64,000 nt of DNA from CAZTPJ01 sp964614515. GTDB lineage: Bacteria > Planctomycetota > Phycisphaerae > Phycisphaerales > UBA1924. The number at the start of each line of letters is the position of its first letter. The stretch's first letter is position 1. The stretch is from NCBI GenBank assembly GCA_964614515.1, contig CAZTPJ010000009.1, positions 4,290 through 68,289 on the forward strand, given 5' to 3'. Below the pieces are notes generated by a model. It ran no database searches and had not been told where the DNA came from. It was given only the letters and a program-made list of their open reading frames with translations. Made by a program: the position numbers and the translations under genes. Of this stretch, positions 43,698 to 50,883 are shown piece after piece.

Positions 43698-46600
43698 ATG
43701 AAAAAACGCTCTCTGTGTCGATTCGTTCCCGCCATCGCCTTGGCGCTTGTTGCGGGAACAGCTGTCCCTGCTTACTCCGCCATCGCCGCGGATGAAGCCC
43801 GCGTCGTCTCACTCCAGCGAGATGAAGGAACTTCGCTGGTCCTCGCTGGTTCGGTGTTCCACACCACGGCCAACGACGTTCGCAATCTGCGGAACATCAG
43901 CGGACCCGCGGGAGAACTGATCATCCTCTGGGATGAAGCCACCCTGGGCGGCGCGATCGTGCCGCACTATGCGGTGAGCCTCGATGGCCGCACCATCGCC
44001 GGCCGCGTCCGTGAGCATTCGTACACGCTGGACCTTCGCTTCGCGCGGTTCGATCCGCTCGTGCAGGGCGAGCCGCAGATGCATCCGTTCCTCCGTGCGC
44101 AACCCGGCAACGATCAGTTCATCGTGCAGTTCTGGGTTCCGCCGACCGAGTCCATGCGTCAGCAGATCGAGATCCTCGGCGGCTCTGTCGAGCGATACTT
44201 CGCCGGTGGAACACATGTGATCCGAATGTCCGGCCAGACCCGCGCGGCCGTGGAATCGCTGCCGTACGTCCGCTGGGTCGGCGAACACCACGCGGCGTAT
44301 CGCGCCGATGAGGCGGCCCGCGCGTTCGTCACGCAGGGCATCGCCAGCAACGAACCGGCCCGCTGGCACATCAACGTCTATCGCCAGGGCCATGAGCAGC
44401 AGGGCGCTGTCGAGACGCTCATCAAGAACATGGGCGGCGTGGTCCATTACACCCAGCCCGACCTGTTCCGCATGGAGGCCACGCTCACGCCCGACCAGCT
44501 CCTCCAGGTGCTCAACACCAACGTCGTCGAGTACGTCGATGCCTGGCTTGGCTTCGGCGGACACGACATGGACATCGGTCGTGAACTCATCGGCTCAAAC
44601 TTCGTTCAGTCCGGTGGCCTGAACTACTCCGGCCAGGGCGTCAACGGCGAAATCTTCGACACCGAAACGTGCATGACGCACGTCGAGTGGCGCAATACGC
44701 CGCTGCTCCACAGCACCTCCTCCAGCGGCTCGAGCCACGGCTCAAGCTGCTTCGGCATCTGCTTCGCCCAGGGCATCAGCCCGCAGCACAAGGGCCATAT
44801 GCCCGACGGCCGCGGCATCTTCTTCCTTTACACCGAGTCCACGCAGTTCAACGGTGCCAAGACCCGCCTGCAGATCGCGCAGGAGTCCACCTCCGCACCG
44901 TACTTCAGCGTCTTCCAGACCTCCAGCGTCGGCAGCCCGCAGGTTCCCAACTACACCGCGCTTTCCGCCGAAATGGACACGGTCCTCCTCCAGACCAACT
45001 ACCTGCACTGCCAGTCACAGTCCAACACCGGCAACCAGAACTCGCGTCCCCAGGCCTGGGCCAAGAACATGGTCTCCGGCGGCGCGATCCAGCACAACAA
45101 CAATCCCAATCGTGCCACGCACACGCAGTCCGGCGCCTCCATCGGTCCGTCACCCGAAGGCCGTATCAAGCCCGACCTCGCCGGCTTCTATGACAACATC
45201 GCGACCACCAGCACATGCGGATACACCAGTTCATTCGGCGGCACCTCCGGCGGCACGCCCATGGTCTGCGGCTCCATCGGCATCTTCTTCCAGATGTGGC
45301 ATGAAGGCGTCTTCCCGGGTCGCGGCGGCCTTTCCACCGTCTTCGAGAGCCGCGCCCGGATCACCACGGCCAAGGCCGCGATGATCGCCACCGCCTATCG
45401 CTATCCCTTCGCACAGATCAGTCGCTTCCGTCAGGGCTGGGGCATGCCCGACCTGCGCAAGCTCTATGAGACGCGAAACAAGTCCGTCATCATCGACGGC
45501 GATGATCCCGTCACCCACCTCGAGGTCAAGACCTACAACATCAACGTCGATGTCGGCGAGCCGGAACTCAACGTCGTCATGTGCTACATTGAGCCGGCAG
45601 GCGCCCTCTCGCCCGCGCCCGCTCGCGTCAATGACCTCTCCCTCCGCGTCACCTCACCCTCAGGCACGATGTACTGGGGCAACAACGGCCTGACCACGGG
45701 CAACTTCTCCACGCCAGGCGGCACATCCAACGTCGTGGACACCGTCGAGGCCGTGTTCATCCAGAACCCCGAGCCGGGCCCGTGGACGGTCGAGATCTTC
45801 GGTGATGAAGTCGTCGTCGACACCGATCCGACGACGCCGGGCGTGCAGGCCGGCTTCAGCATGTGGGCCTCGGGCGCAACGGGCGGTCCCGCTCCGCTCT
45901 CAGTCCGCTTCGCCACACCCGCGCCGACACAGATCGACCCGGGCGTCGAGACCGAACTCGATGTCCTCCTGATCGAAGGCAGCGACACACTCGTCCCCGG
46001 CACCGCGAAAATCTTCTTCCGCTACGACGGCCAGAACTGGGACTCGGCCGATCTCGTCCAGATCAACGGTGAAGAGTGGCAGGCCACGTTGCCCGCAGCG
46101 AACTGCAACAGCACCCCCGACTTCTACCTCACCGCCGAGGGAACCAACACCGGCGTGCGCACCAATCCCGCCGGCGCCCCGGCCAACTTCTACAGCGCCA
46201 TCGTCGGCGAAGCCGAGGCCGGCAACCTCATCGACGCCTCCTTCGAGACCGGCCTCCCCGCCGGCTGGGAACTCTCCGGCCTGTGGAACGTCGCCTCCTC
46301 CTGTGCCAGCGGCGCTTCGTGCGCAGGCACACGCTGGCTCTATTACGGCATCACCGGCCAGTGCAACTACAACAACGGCGCCCACAACTTCGGCAGCGCG
46401 CTCTCCCCGATGATCGACCTGCCCACGATCCCCTACGAAGGCTCCATCACCCTCTCCTACTGCATGTCCAAGGTCACCGAAGGTTCCAACTTCTTCGACA
46501 AGGCCGAAGTCCTCTTCAACGGCGTCGTCGTCGATGCCCCGGCCGACAGCCAGGCCTGGACCAATCGCGTCATCGACCTGTCCGCTTTCGCCGGACAGTC

Positions 46601-46901
46601 CGGGCGACTCGAGTTCCGCTTCGACACGCGCGACGGCAACCGCAACAACCAGCGCGGCTGGCTCGTTGACGGCGTGAAGGTCTCCTTCGAGCGCCGCGTC
46701 TGCGAACCCGCCTGCTACCCGGACTGCGACACCTCCACCGGCGTCGGCGTCCTCGACATCTTCGACTTCCTCTGCTTCGGCAACGCCTTCGATCAGGGCA
46801 ATGCGTACGCCTGCGATTGCGACACCAGCACGGGTCAGGGTGTCTGCGACATCTTCGACTTCCTCTGCTTCGGCAACGAGTTCAACAACGGCTGCCCATA
46901 A
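43698..46901 (+). CDS. Secreted subtilisin-like protease with GC-type dockerin tail
   Basis: 1067 residues from ATG 43698 (signal peptide MKKRSLCRFVPAIALALVAG). A propeptide-like region to about 300 contains inhibitor-type phrases. The S8 domain follows: D321 in NGEIFDTETCMTH, H347 in SSGSSHGSSC, oxyanion Asn region NPNRATHTQSGASIGP, and S517 in FGGTSGGTPMVCG, the GTSxxxP nucleophile motif. Spacing between D and H is only 26 residues, normal for S8. After it come a P-domain-like/proprotein-convertase segment (about 600-720, EPGPWTVEIFG), a beta module with SFETGLPAGWELSG, and a dockerin: CDTSTGVGVLDIFDFLCFGN and CDTSTGQGVCDIFDFLCFGN. It probably digests protein outside the cell or on its surface. 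Confidence 0.88.
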   Translation: MKKRSLCRFVPAIALALVAGTAVPAYSAIAADEARVVSLQRDEGTSLVLAGSVFHTTANDVRNLRNISGPAGELIILWDEATLGGAIVPHYAVSLDGRTIAGRVREHSYTLDLRFARFDPLVQGEPQMHPFLRAQPGNDQFIVQFWVPPTESMRQQIEILGGSVERYFAGGTHVIRMSGQTRAAVESLPYVRWVGEHHAAYRADEAARAFVTQGIASNEPARWHINVYRQGHEQQGAVETLIKNMGGVVHYTQPDLFRMEATLTPDQLLQVLNTNVVEYVDAWLGFGGHDMDIGRELIGSNFVQSGGLNYSGQGVNGEIFDTETCMTHVEWRNTPLLHSTSSSGSSHGSSCFGICFAQGISPQHKGHMPDGRGIFFLYTESTQFNGAKTRLQIAQESTSAPYFSVFQTSSVGSPQVPNYTALSAEMDTVLLQTNYLHCQSQSNTGNQNSRPQAWAKNMVSGGAIQHNNNPNRATHTQSGASIGPSPEGRIKPDLAGFYDNIATTSTCGYTSSFGGTSGGTPMVCGSIGIFFQMWHEGVFPGRGGLSTVFESRARITTAKAAMIATAYRYPFAQISRFRQGWGMPDLRKLYETRNKSVIIDGDDPVTHLEVKTYNINVDVGEPELNVVMCYIEPAGALSPAPARVNDLSLRVTSPSGTMYWGNNGLTTGNFSTPGGTSNVVDTVEAVFIQNPEPGPWTVEIFGDEVVVDTDPTTPGVQAGFSMWASGATGGPAPLSVRFATPAPTQIDPGVETELDVLLIEGSDTLVPGTAKIFFRYDGQNWDSADLVQINGEEWQATLPAANCNSTPDFYLTAEGTNTGVRTNPAGAPANFYSAIVGEAEAGNLIDASFETGLPAGWELSGLWNVASSCASGASCAGTRWLYYGITGQCNYNNGAHNFGSALSPMIDLPTIPYEGSITLSYCMSKVTEGSNFFDKAEVLFNGVVVDAPADSQAWTNRVIDLSAFAGQSGRLEFRFDTRDGNRNNQRGWLVDGVKVSFERRVCEPACYPDCDTSTGVGVLDIFDFLCFGNAFDQGNAYACDCDTSTGQGVCDIFDFLCFGNEFNNGCP

Positions 46902-46928
46902 GCCCGCGCGAACCGTCTGAAAATCACC

Positions 46929-46958
46929 AAGCCCCGGGCGCTGCCGCCCGGGGCTTTT
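46929..46958 (+). terminator. Rho-independent terminator of the subtilase gene
   Basis: AAGCCCCGGGCG-CTGC-CGCCCGGGGCTT followed by TT, a perfect 12-bp stem with a T-rich end, 27 bases after the stop codon. Confidence 0.9.
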
Positions 46959-46989
46959 CATTCTCATTCAAGTGTGACACCGCTGGCCT

Positions 46990-47051
46990 ATTGTGCCACT
47001 GGCGGCTCGCCCGCCAGTGCGGGTGCCCAATTGTGCCACTGGCGGCTCGCC
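46990..47051 (+). repeat. 22-bp direct repeat with hairpin
   Basis: ATTGTGCCACTGGCGGCTCGCC occurs at 46990-47011 and again at 47030-47051. The first copy with its flank folds as CACTGGCGG-CTCGC-CCGCCAGTG. Likely a mobile or extragenic repeat next to the apaG stop. Confidence 0.8.
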
Positions 47052-47070
47052 TCTGCACAACCACGCCCAC

Positions 47071-47478
47071 TTATGCCGACGCCACAAGCATGAACCGCGC
47101 CACACGCACCCGAATCACCTCGCCATCATCACGCACGAACTCGTACCAACCTTCCATCGTCCCCCAATGCGTGCGCAGCGGGCAGAAACTCGAATACTCG
47201 AACGACTCCCCGGGCGCAAGGTGCGGTTGATTGCCAACCACGCCCTCGCCATCCACTTCGTGCCCATCCCCATCGCCATCGACAATCAGCCAGTGCCGGG
47301 TGAGCAGGCGCATCGGCCGTGGCGATTCGTTGGTGATCACGATGCGATACCCAAAGACCCACTGCCCCTCGTCGGGCGAGGATTCATCGGGCATGAAACT
47401 CGGCTCGACGCGAACGCGAACGCCGTGTGTCACCGCGTCTGATCCTCGGCATAGCGATTGGCGTCCTGTCGTGGTCAT
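47071..47478 (-). CDS. apaG: ApaG-domain protein
   Basis: 135 residues from ATG 47478, which has AGGAAGGG upstream; a GTG at 47433 with GAGG is a realistic alternative and gives the common start VTHGVRVRVEP. The small fibronectin-like ApaG fold shows SPDEGQWVFGYRIVITNE, LLTRHWLIVDGDG with the conserved His-Trp, VGNQPHLAPGESFEYSSFCP and GTMEGWYEFV. Linked to Co2+/Mg2+ efflux genetically in enterics, and to Ap4A metabolism; its exact activity is still unclear. Confidence 0.92.
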   Translation of the reverse strand: MTTTGRQSLCRGSDAVTHGVRVRVEPSFMPDESSPDEGQWVFGYRIVITNESPRPMRLLTRHWLIVDGDGDGHEVDGEGVVGNQPHLAPGESFEYSSFCPLRTHWGTMEGWYEFVRDDGEVIRVRVARFMLVASA

Positions 47479-47541
47479 CGGCCCCACCCTTCCTCATCAT
47501 TCTACAGCAGTTCCAGCGCCCGCGCATTCCAGGGACCGTGC

Positions 47542-47605
47542 CATCGAAGTCCGCTTCGGACTTCGATGCGACGTACCGGCGATTGAAGTTTCTGAAGAAA
47601 ACTTC
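47542..47605. repeat. Pair of REP-like hairpins upstream of apaG
   Basis: CATCGAAGTCCG-CTT-CGGACTTCGATG (47542-47568) is a perfect 12-bp stem. It is followed by GAAGTTT-7 bases-AAACTTC (47585-47605). Both share the GAAGT core with the hairpin at 60491-60519. They lie between the aquaporin stop and the apaG start, so they could shape a joint transcript. Confidence 0.8.
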
Positions 47606-47661
47606 GATGGCACGCCGTTCACGAAGCGAACGGGCCACCCGTCAACTTCGCACGACCGCCC

Positions 47662-48315
47662 CTACTCCTTCCCCTTCTCCTGAAGCCCAAACACCACGGC
47701 CGCCGCCGCGCCGCCCACCAGCGGACCCACAATGTGCAGCCACATGTGGCTCCACGCGCCCCCATCGCTGAGCGCCTTGACCAGCGTCGGCCCGATGCCC
47801 ACGGCCGGGTTAAACGCCCCGCCCGAAATCCAGCCCCCGGCCGTCGCCGCCGCCGCCACCGTGAACCCGATCGCCGCGCCGTAGTACGAATTGCCCTTGG
47901 TCTTCTCCGACACGGCGACGTTGAGAACTACCAACGCGAGCAGAAACGTAAACAAGATTTCTACAAGCAGCGCCGACAACACGCTGAACTGTTCACCACT
48001 CGCGTCCACGCCGATCGCCGGCCCAAACGTCGCCCCCGCGATCACACGCACCGTCATCGCCGCCACGATCCCCCCGAACACCTGCGCCGCGATGTACGGC
48101 CCGATGTCCGACATCGGCATCTTCTTGCGCATCGCGATCGCCAGCGTGACGGCCGGATTGTAATGCGCCCCCGACACATGCCCACCCATGTACACCAGCA
48201 CCATCAGCCCCGCGCCGATCGCCAGCGGCGCGAAACTGGACCCCGACACCACGCTCAGTCCAACGATCAACACCAGAAAGAACGTTCCGATGAACTCTGT
48301 GACAAGACGTGCCAT
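47662..48315 (-). CDS. Aquaporin / MIP family channel
   Basis: 217 residues from ATG 48315 (GGAGA upstream). Six transmembrane helices and two NPA half-helices: HYNPAVTLAI with Asn53 and AFNPAVGIGP near the C-terminus. Passive channel for water or small neutral solutes. The glycerol-facilitator signature NPARD is absent (the second motif is NPAVG), so a water channel or a specialised channel is more likely. Intact and of normal length. Confidence 0.93.
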   Translation of the reverse strand: MARLVTEFIGTFFLVLIVGLSVVSGSSFAPLAIGAGLMVLVYMGGHVSGAHYNPAVTLAIAMRKKMPMSDIGPYIAAQVFGGIVAAMTVRVIAGATFGPAIGVDASGEQFSVLSALLVEILFTFLLALVVLNVAVSEKTKGNSYYGAAIGFTVAAAATAGGWISGGAFNPAVGIGPTLVKALSDGGAWSHMWLHIVGPLVGGAAAAVVFGLQEKGKE

Positions 48316-48423
48316 CACACACTCTCCATGAAAGTCCCCGATGTCATCCCGCACATAACCGACACGATCGGCCGCGAGTCTATCGCCCCATGGTCCCCCG
48401 AGCAAACGGACGTGATCGCGGGC

Positions 48424-48452
48424 TTGCAGAGCGGCGCGATATCTGATATATT
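48424..48452 (+). promoter_or_regulatory. Candidate promoter of the dockerin gene at 48505
   Basis: TTGCAG (48424-48429), 17 bases, TATATT (48447-48452). The -10 matches five of six; the -35 only three. GGGGAG at 48491 is the ribosome site for the ATG at 48505. Confidence 0.45.
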
Positions 48453-48504
48453 GATGCCCAACGGCGCGACTGACGCGCTGACACACACACGGGGAGATCA
48501 CATC

Positions 48505-49428
48505 ATGAAGTCATCGCTCTTGGCAATCGTCGCCTCTGTCGGCGCTCTCGCATCGGCCGTCAACGCTGACATTCTCGTCTTCTTCGACGAAAATGGCGGT
48601 GGCGGAGAACCACGCGGCCTCTTCAACCTTGACACCGACACCGGCGTGCGAACGCTCCGCACCACCGTCGGCGGCTCGCAGCGGTTCTTTGGAATGGCCG
48701 TCCAACCAGCGACCGGACTCGTCTACGCCGTCTCCGTCCCCGGCAATCCAACCGGATTGTGGACCATTGACATCGATACTGGTGCGACGAGCATGGTCGC
48801 CTCCATCGGACTCGACACCATCGCCGACATCACCTTCGACCCCGCCACCGGCGAGATGTACGGCCAGGAACGCAACGGCACGTATCGCATCTTCAAGATC
48901 GATCCCAACACAGGCATCGCGACGCTCGTCGGCGAGCCCGGCGCGGAAGCACGCTGCGGCCTAACCTTTGCGCCAAACGGAGACCTGTTCGCCTTCAGCA
49001 TCGGCGGTGAACTCTACAGCATCGACAAGAACACCGGCGCCGCCACGCTCATCGGCGGTCCCACCGGCATCTCCGTCGTCGAAGATGGCACCGTCACCCG
49101 CTCGGGCCAACTCTACATCACGGCATGGGAAGGCGCCATCTATCGCGTCGATTCGAGCACCGGCTCGCGCGTCCTCATTCACGCCACAGGCATGGGCAGC
49201 GGCTGCCTCGCCATCATCGAAGAGCCTGGCCCCGCGGGTTGCTACGCCGATTGTGACACGCAGACCGGCCCCGGCGTGCTCGACATCTTTGACTTCCTCT
49301 GCTTCGGCAACCGTTTCAGCGCTGGCGATCCGTATGCCTGCGATTGCGACACTCAGACCGGCGTCGGCGTCTGCGACATCTTCGACTTCCTCTGCTTCGG
49401 CAACGCCTTCAACGCGGGTTGTCCATAA
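48505..49428 (+). CDS. Secreted beta-propeller protein with GC-type dockerin tail
   Basis: 307 residues from ATG 48505 (signal peptide MKSSLLAIVASVGALASAVNA). The body is a six-bladed-propeller-like repeat: blades read GLFNLDTDTGVRTLRTTVG, GLWTIDIDTGATSMVASIG, RIFKIDPNTGIATLVGE, ELYSIDKNTGAATLIGG. Each is a IDxxTGxxTLxG unit as in DUF4394 or Kelch-like proteins. The dockerin at about 248-307 is complete: CDTQTGPGVLDIFDFLCFGN and CDTQTGVGVCDIFDFLCFGN. Its TAA stop overlaps the first base pairs of the 188-bp repeat array. Confidence 0.85.
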   Translation: MKSSLLAIVASVGALASAVNADILVFFDENGGGGEPRGLFNLDTDTGVRTLRTTVGGSQRFFGMAVQPATGLVYAVSVPGNPTGLWTIDIDTGATSMVASIGLDTIADITFDPATGEMYGQERNGTYRIFKIDPNTGIATLVGEPGAEARCGLTFAPNGDLFAFSIGGELYSIDKNTGAATLIGGPTGISVVEDGTVTRSGQLYITAWEGAIYRVDSSTGSRVLIHATGMGSGCLAIIEEPGPAGCYADCDTQTGPGVLDIFDFLCFGNRFSAGDPYACDCDTQTGVGVCDIFDFLCFGNAFNAGCP

Positions 49429-49890
49429 GAAGCCCGCACGTCAGTAAGGGCTTGGCAGCGGGCGAATGCGCATCAGTCCATGTGCCCCGCAGCGTCACCA
49501 CATACGCCGGCAGCATCACCAAGTGCGTCGATCGCGACACGGCCAATCGGTTGCACACCGCACGCTCCCACCCGCTGCCAAGCCCTCCCTCACGGTCGGG
49601 CTTCTTGAACGCATAAGAAGCCCGCACGTCAGTAAGGGCTTGGCAGCGGGCAGATGCGCATCAGTCCATGTGTCCCGCAACGTCACCACATACGCCGGCA
49701 GCATCACCAAGTGCGTCGATCGCGACACGGCCAATNNNNNNNNNNNNNNNNNNNNNNNNNNNNNNNNNNNNNNNNNNNNNNNNNNNNNNNNNNNNNNNNN
49801 NNNNNNNNNNNNNNNNNNNNNNNNNNNNNNNNNNNGTTGCACACCGCACGCTCCCACCCGCTGCCAAGCCCTCCCTCACGGTCGGGCTTC
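49429..49890 (+). repeat. 188-bp tandem hairpin repeats (MITE-like), interrupted by a gap
   Basis: Unit 1 begins at 49425-49429 and unit 2 at 49613-49617, giving a period of 188. Each unit is bounded by 34-bp inverted arms: GAAGCCCG...GGGCTTGGCAGCGGG at the left (49429-49462) and its complement with five mismatches at the right (49571-49604), enclosing about 108 bases. Unit 2 runs into the N block and its right arm reappears at 49857-49890. No ORF with family features was found in the loop. The stretch from 49429 to 49914 holds no gene. Confidence 0.85.
49736..49835. other. Assembly gap of 100 N
   Basis: Exactly 100 N inside a repeat unit, the conventional size for a gap of unknown length. 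The number of 188-bp units is therefore unknown. Any frame reading across it is unreliable. Confidence 0.98.
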
Positions 49891-49914
49891 CTATGTGGTT
49901 GGCGTGCTGCTTCT

Positions 49915-50844
49915 TCACCTCACACGCAGCATCCGCACATACGCATCCAGCCGGGCGTCAAACTCCTCCGGCGACAGCGATGCCAGCCGATCAAGTCCGA
50001 ACGACTCGATCGTGAAACTCGCCACCACCGTGCCGTGCGCCAACGCTTCGCGAATCGTTTCGAACGTCGTCGGCCCGGCGTGACGGCTGCGCTGACCCTC
50101 GAACGCGATGTGTCCCATCATGCCGCCCGCGAAACTATCCCCCGCGCCCGTCGGGTCCACCACGTTCTCGCTCGGATACGCCGGCAACGCCCCGATCCCA
50201 TCCGCGTGCGCCAGAATGCACCCGTGCTCCCCCTTCTTCACCACCACGAACTTCGGCCCAAGTTCAAGGATGTGCCGCGCCGCGGCCACGGTGTTCTTCA
50301 ATCCCGTGAGCAGCTCCGCTTCGTCATAGTTGAGCACCAGCCCGTCAATCCGCGTCAGCAGCGACAAGAGCTCTTTGCGGCTCTCGCGAATCCACAAGTC
50401 CATCGTGTCCGCCACCGTCAAGCGTCGCTTCGGCAGTTGATCGAGCATCCCCAGTTGCACGGCCGGGTGCGTATTCGCCAGAAACACATACTGACTGTCG
50501 CGAAACGCCTCCGGAATCTCCGGCGGCTTTTCCGCAAGCACGCCCAGTTCGGTGAACAGCGTGTCGCGTCGATCGACATTGTCGTGATATCGCCCCCCCC
50601 AGCGGAATGTACGTGATCCCGCGCGAGTCTCAAGCCCCGCCAGGTCCACGTTCGCGAACCCGGAAAGCGTCTCACGATGCTCGCGCGGAAAGTCATCACC
50701 GACAGCGCCAACCAGCCGCACCGGTCCATAGAACGATGCGGCCGCGGCGAAGTACGTACACGACCCACCCAGCACACCCTCGCGCGATCCGCCCGGGGCA
50801 TGAACCGTGTCGATCCCGATCGTTCCAGTCACAATCAGTGGCAT
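49915..50844 (-). CDS. PfkB-family sugar/nucleoside kinase
   Basis: 309 residues from ATG 50844. Ribokinase fold: the N-terminal GGSCTYFAAAASFYGPVRLV contacts the substrate, and the C-terminal signature DPTGAGDSFAGGMMGH holds the catalytic Asp and anion hole. NYDEAELLTG and VVVKKGEHGCIL are further family motifs. Substrate is not determined; adenosine or fructose kinases are both possible. 39 bases separate it from the hybrid kinase gene upstream on the same strand. Confidence 0.9.
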   Translation of the reverse strand: MPLIVTGTIGIDTVHAPGGSREGVLGGSCTYFAAAASFYGPVRLVGAVGDDFPREHRETLSGFANVDLAGLETRAGSRTFRWGGRYHDNVDRRDTLFTELGVLAEKPPEIPEAFRDSQYVFLANTHPAVQLGMLDQLPKRRLTVADTMDLWIRESRKELLSLLTRIDGLVLNYDEAELLTGLKNTVAAARHILELGPKFVVVKKGEHGCILAHADGIGALPAYPSENVVDPTGAGDSFAGGMMGHIAFEGQRSRHAGPTTFETIREALAHGTVVASFTIESFGLDRLASLSPEEFDARLDAYVRMLRVR

Positions 50845-50883
50845 GGGCACAGGGTAGCGCGCTCGCCTCGTCCGCGGCCCGCG

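Noticed and set aside
49429..49890. CRISPR array
   Set aside because: Two long units of 188 bp with inverted arms; no short direct repeats with unique spacers and no cas genes.
49466..50616. Plus-strand frames reading through the N block
   Set aside because: They are built from X residues and from the reverse of the PfkB gene; the gap size is unknown.
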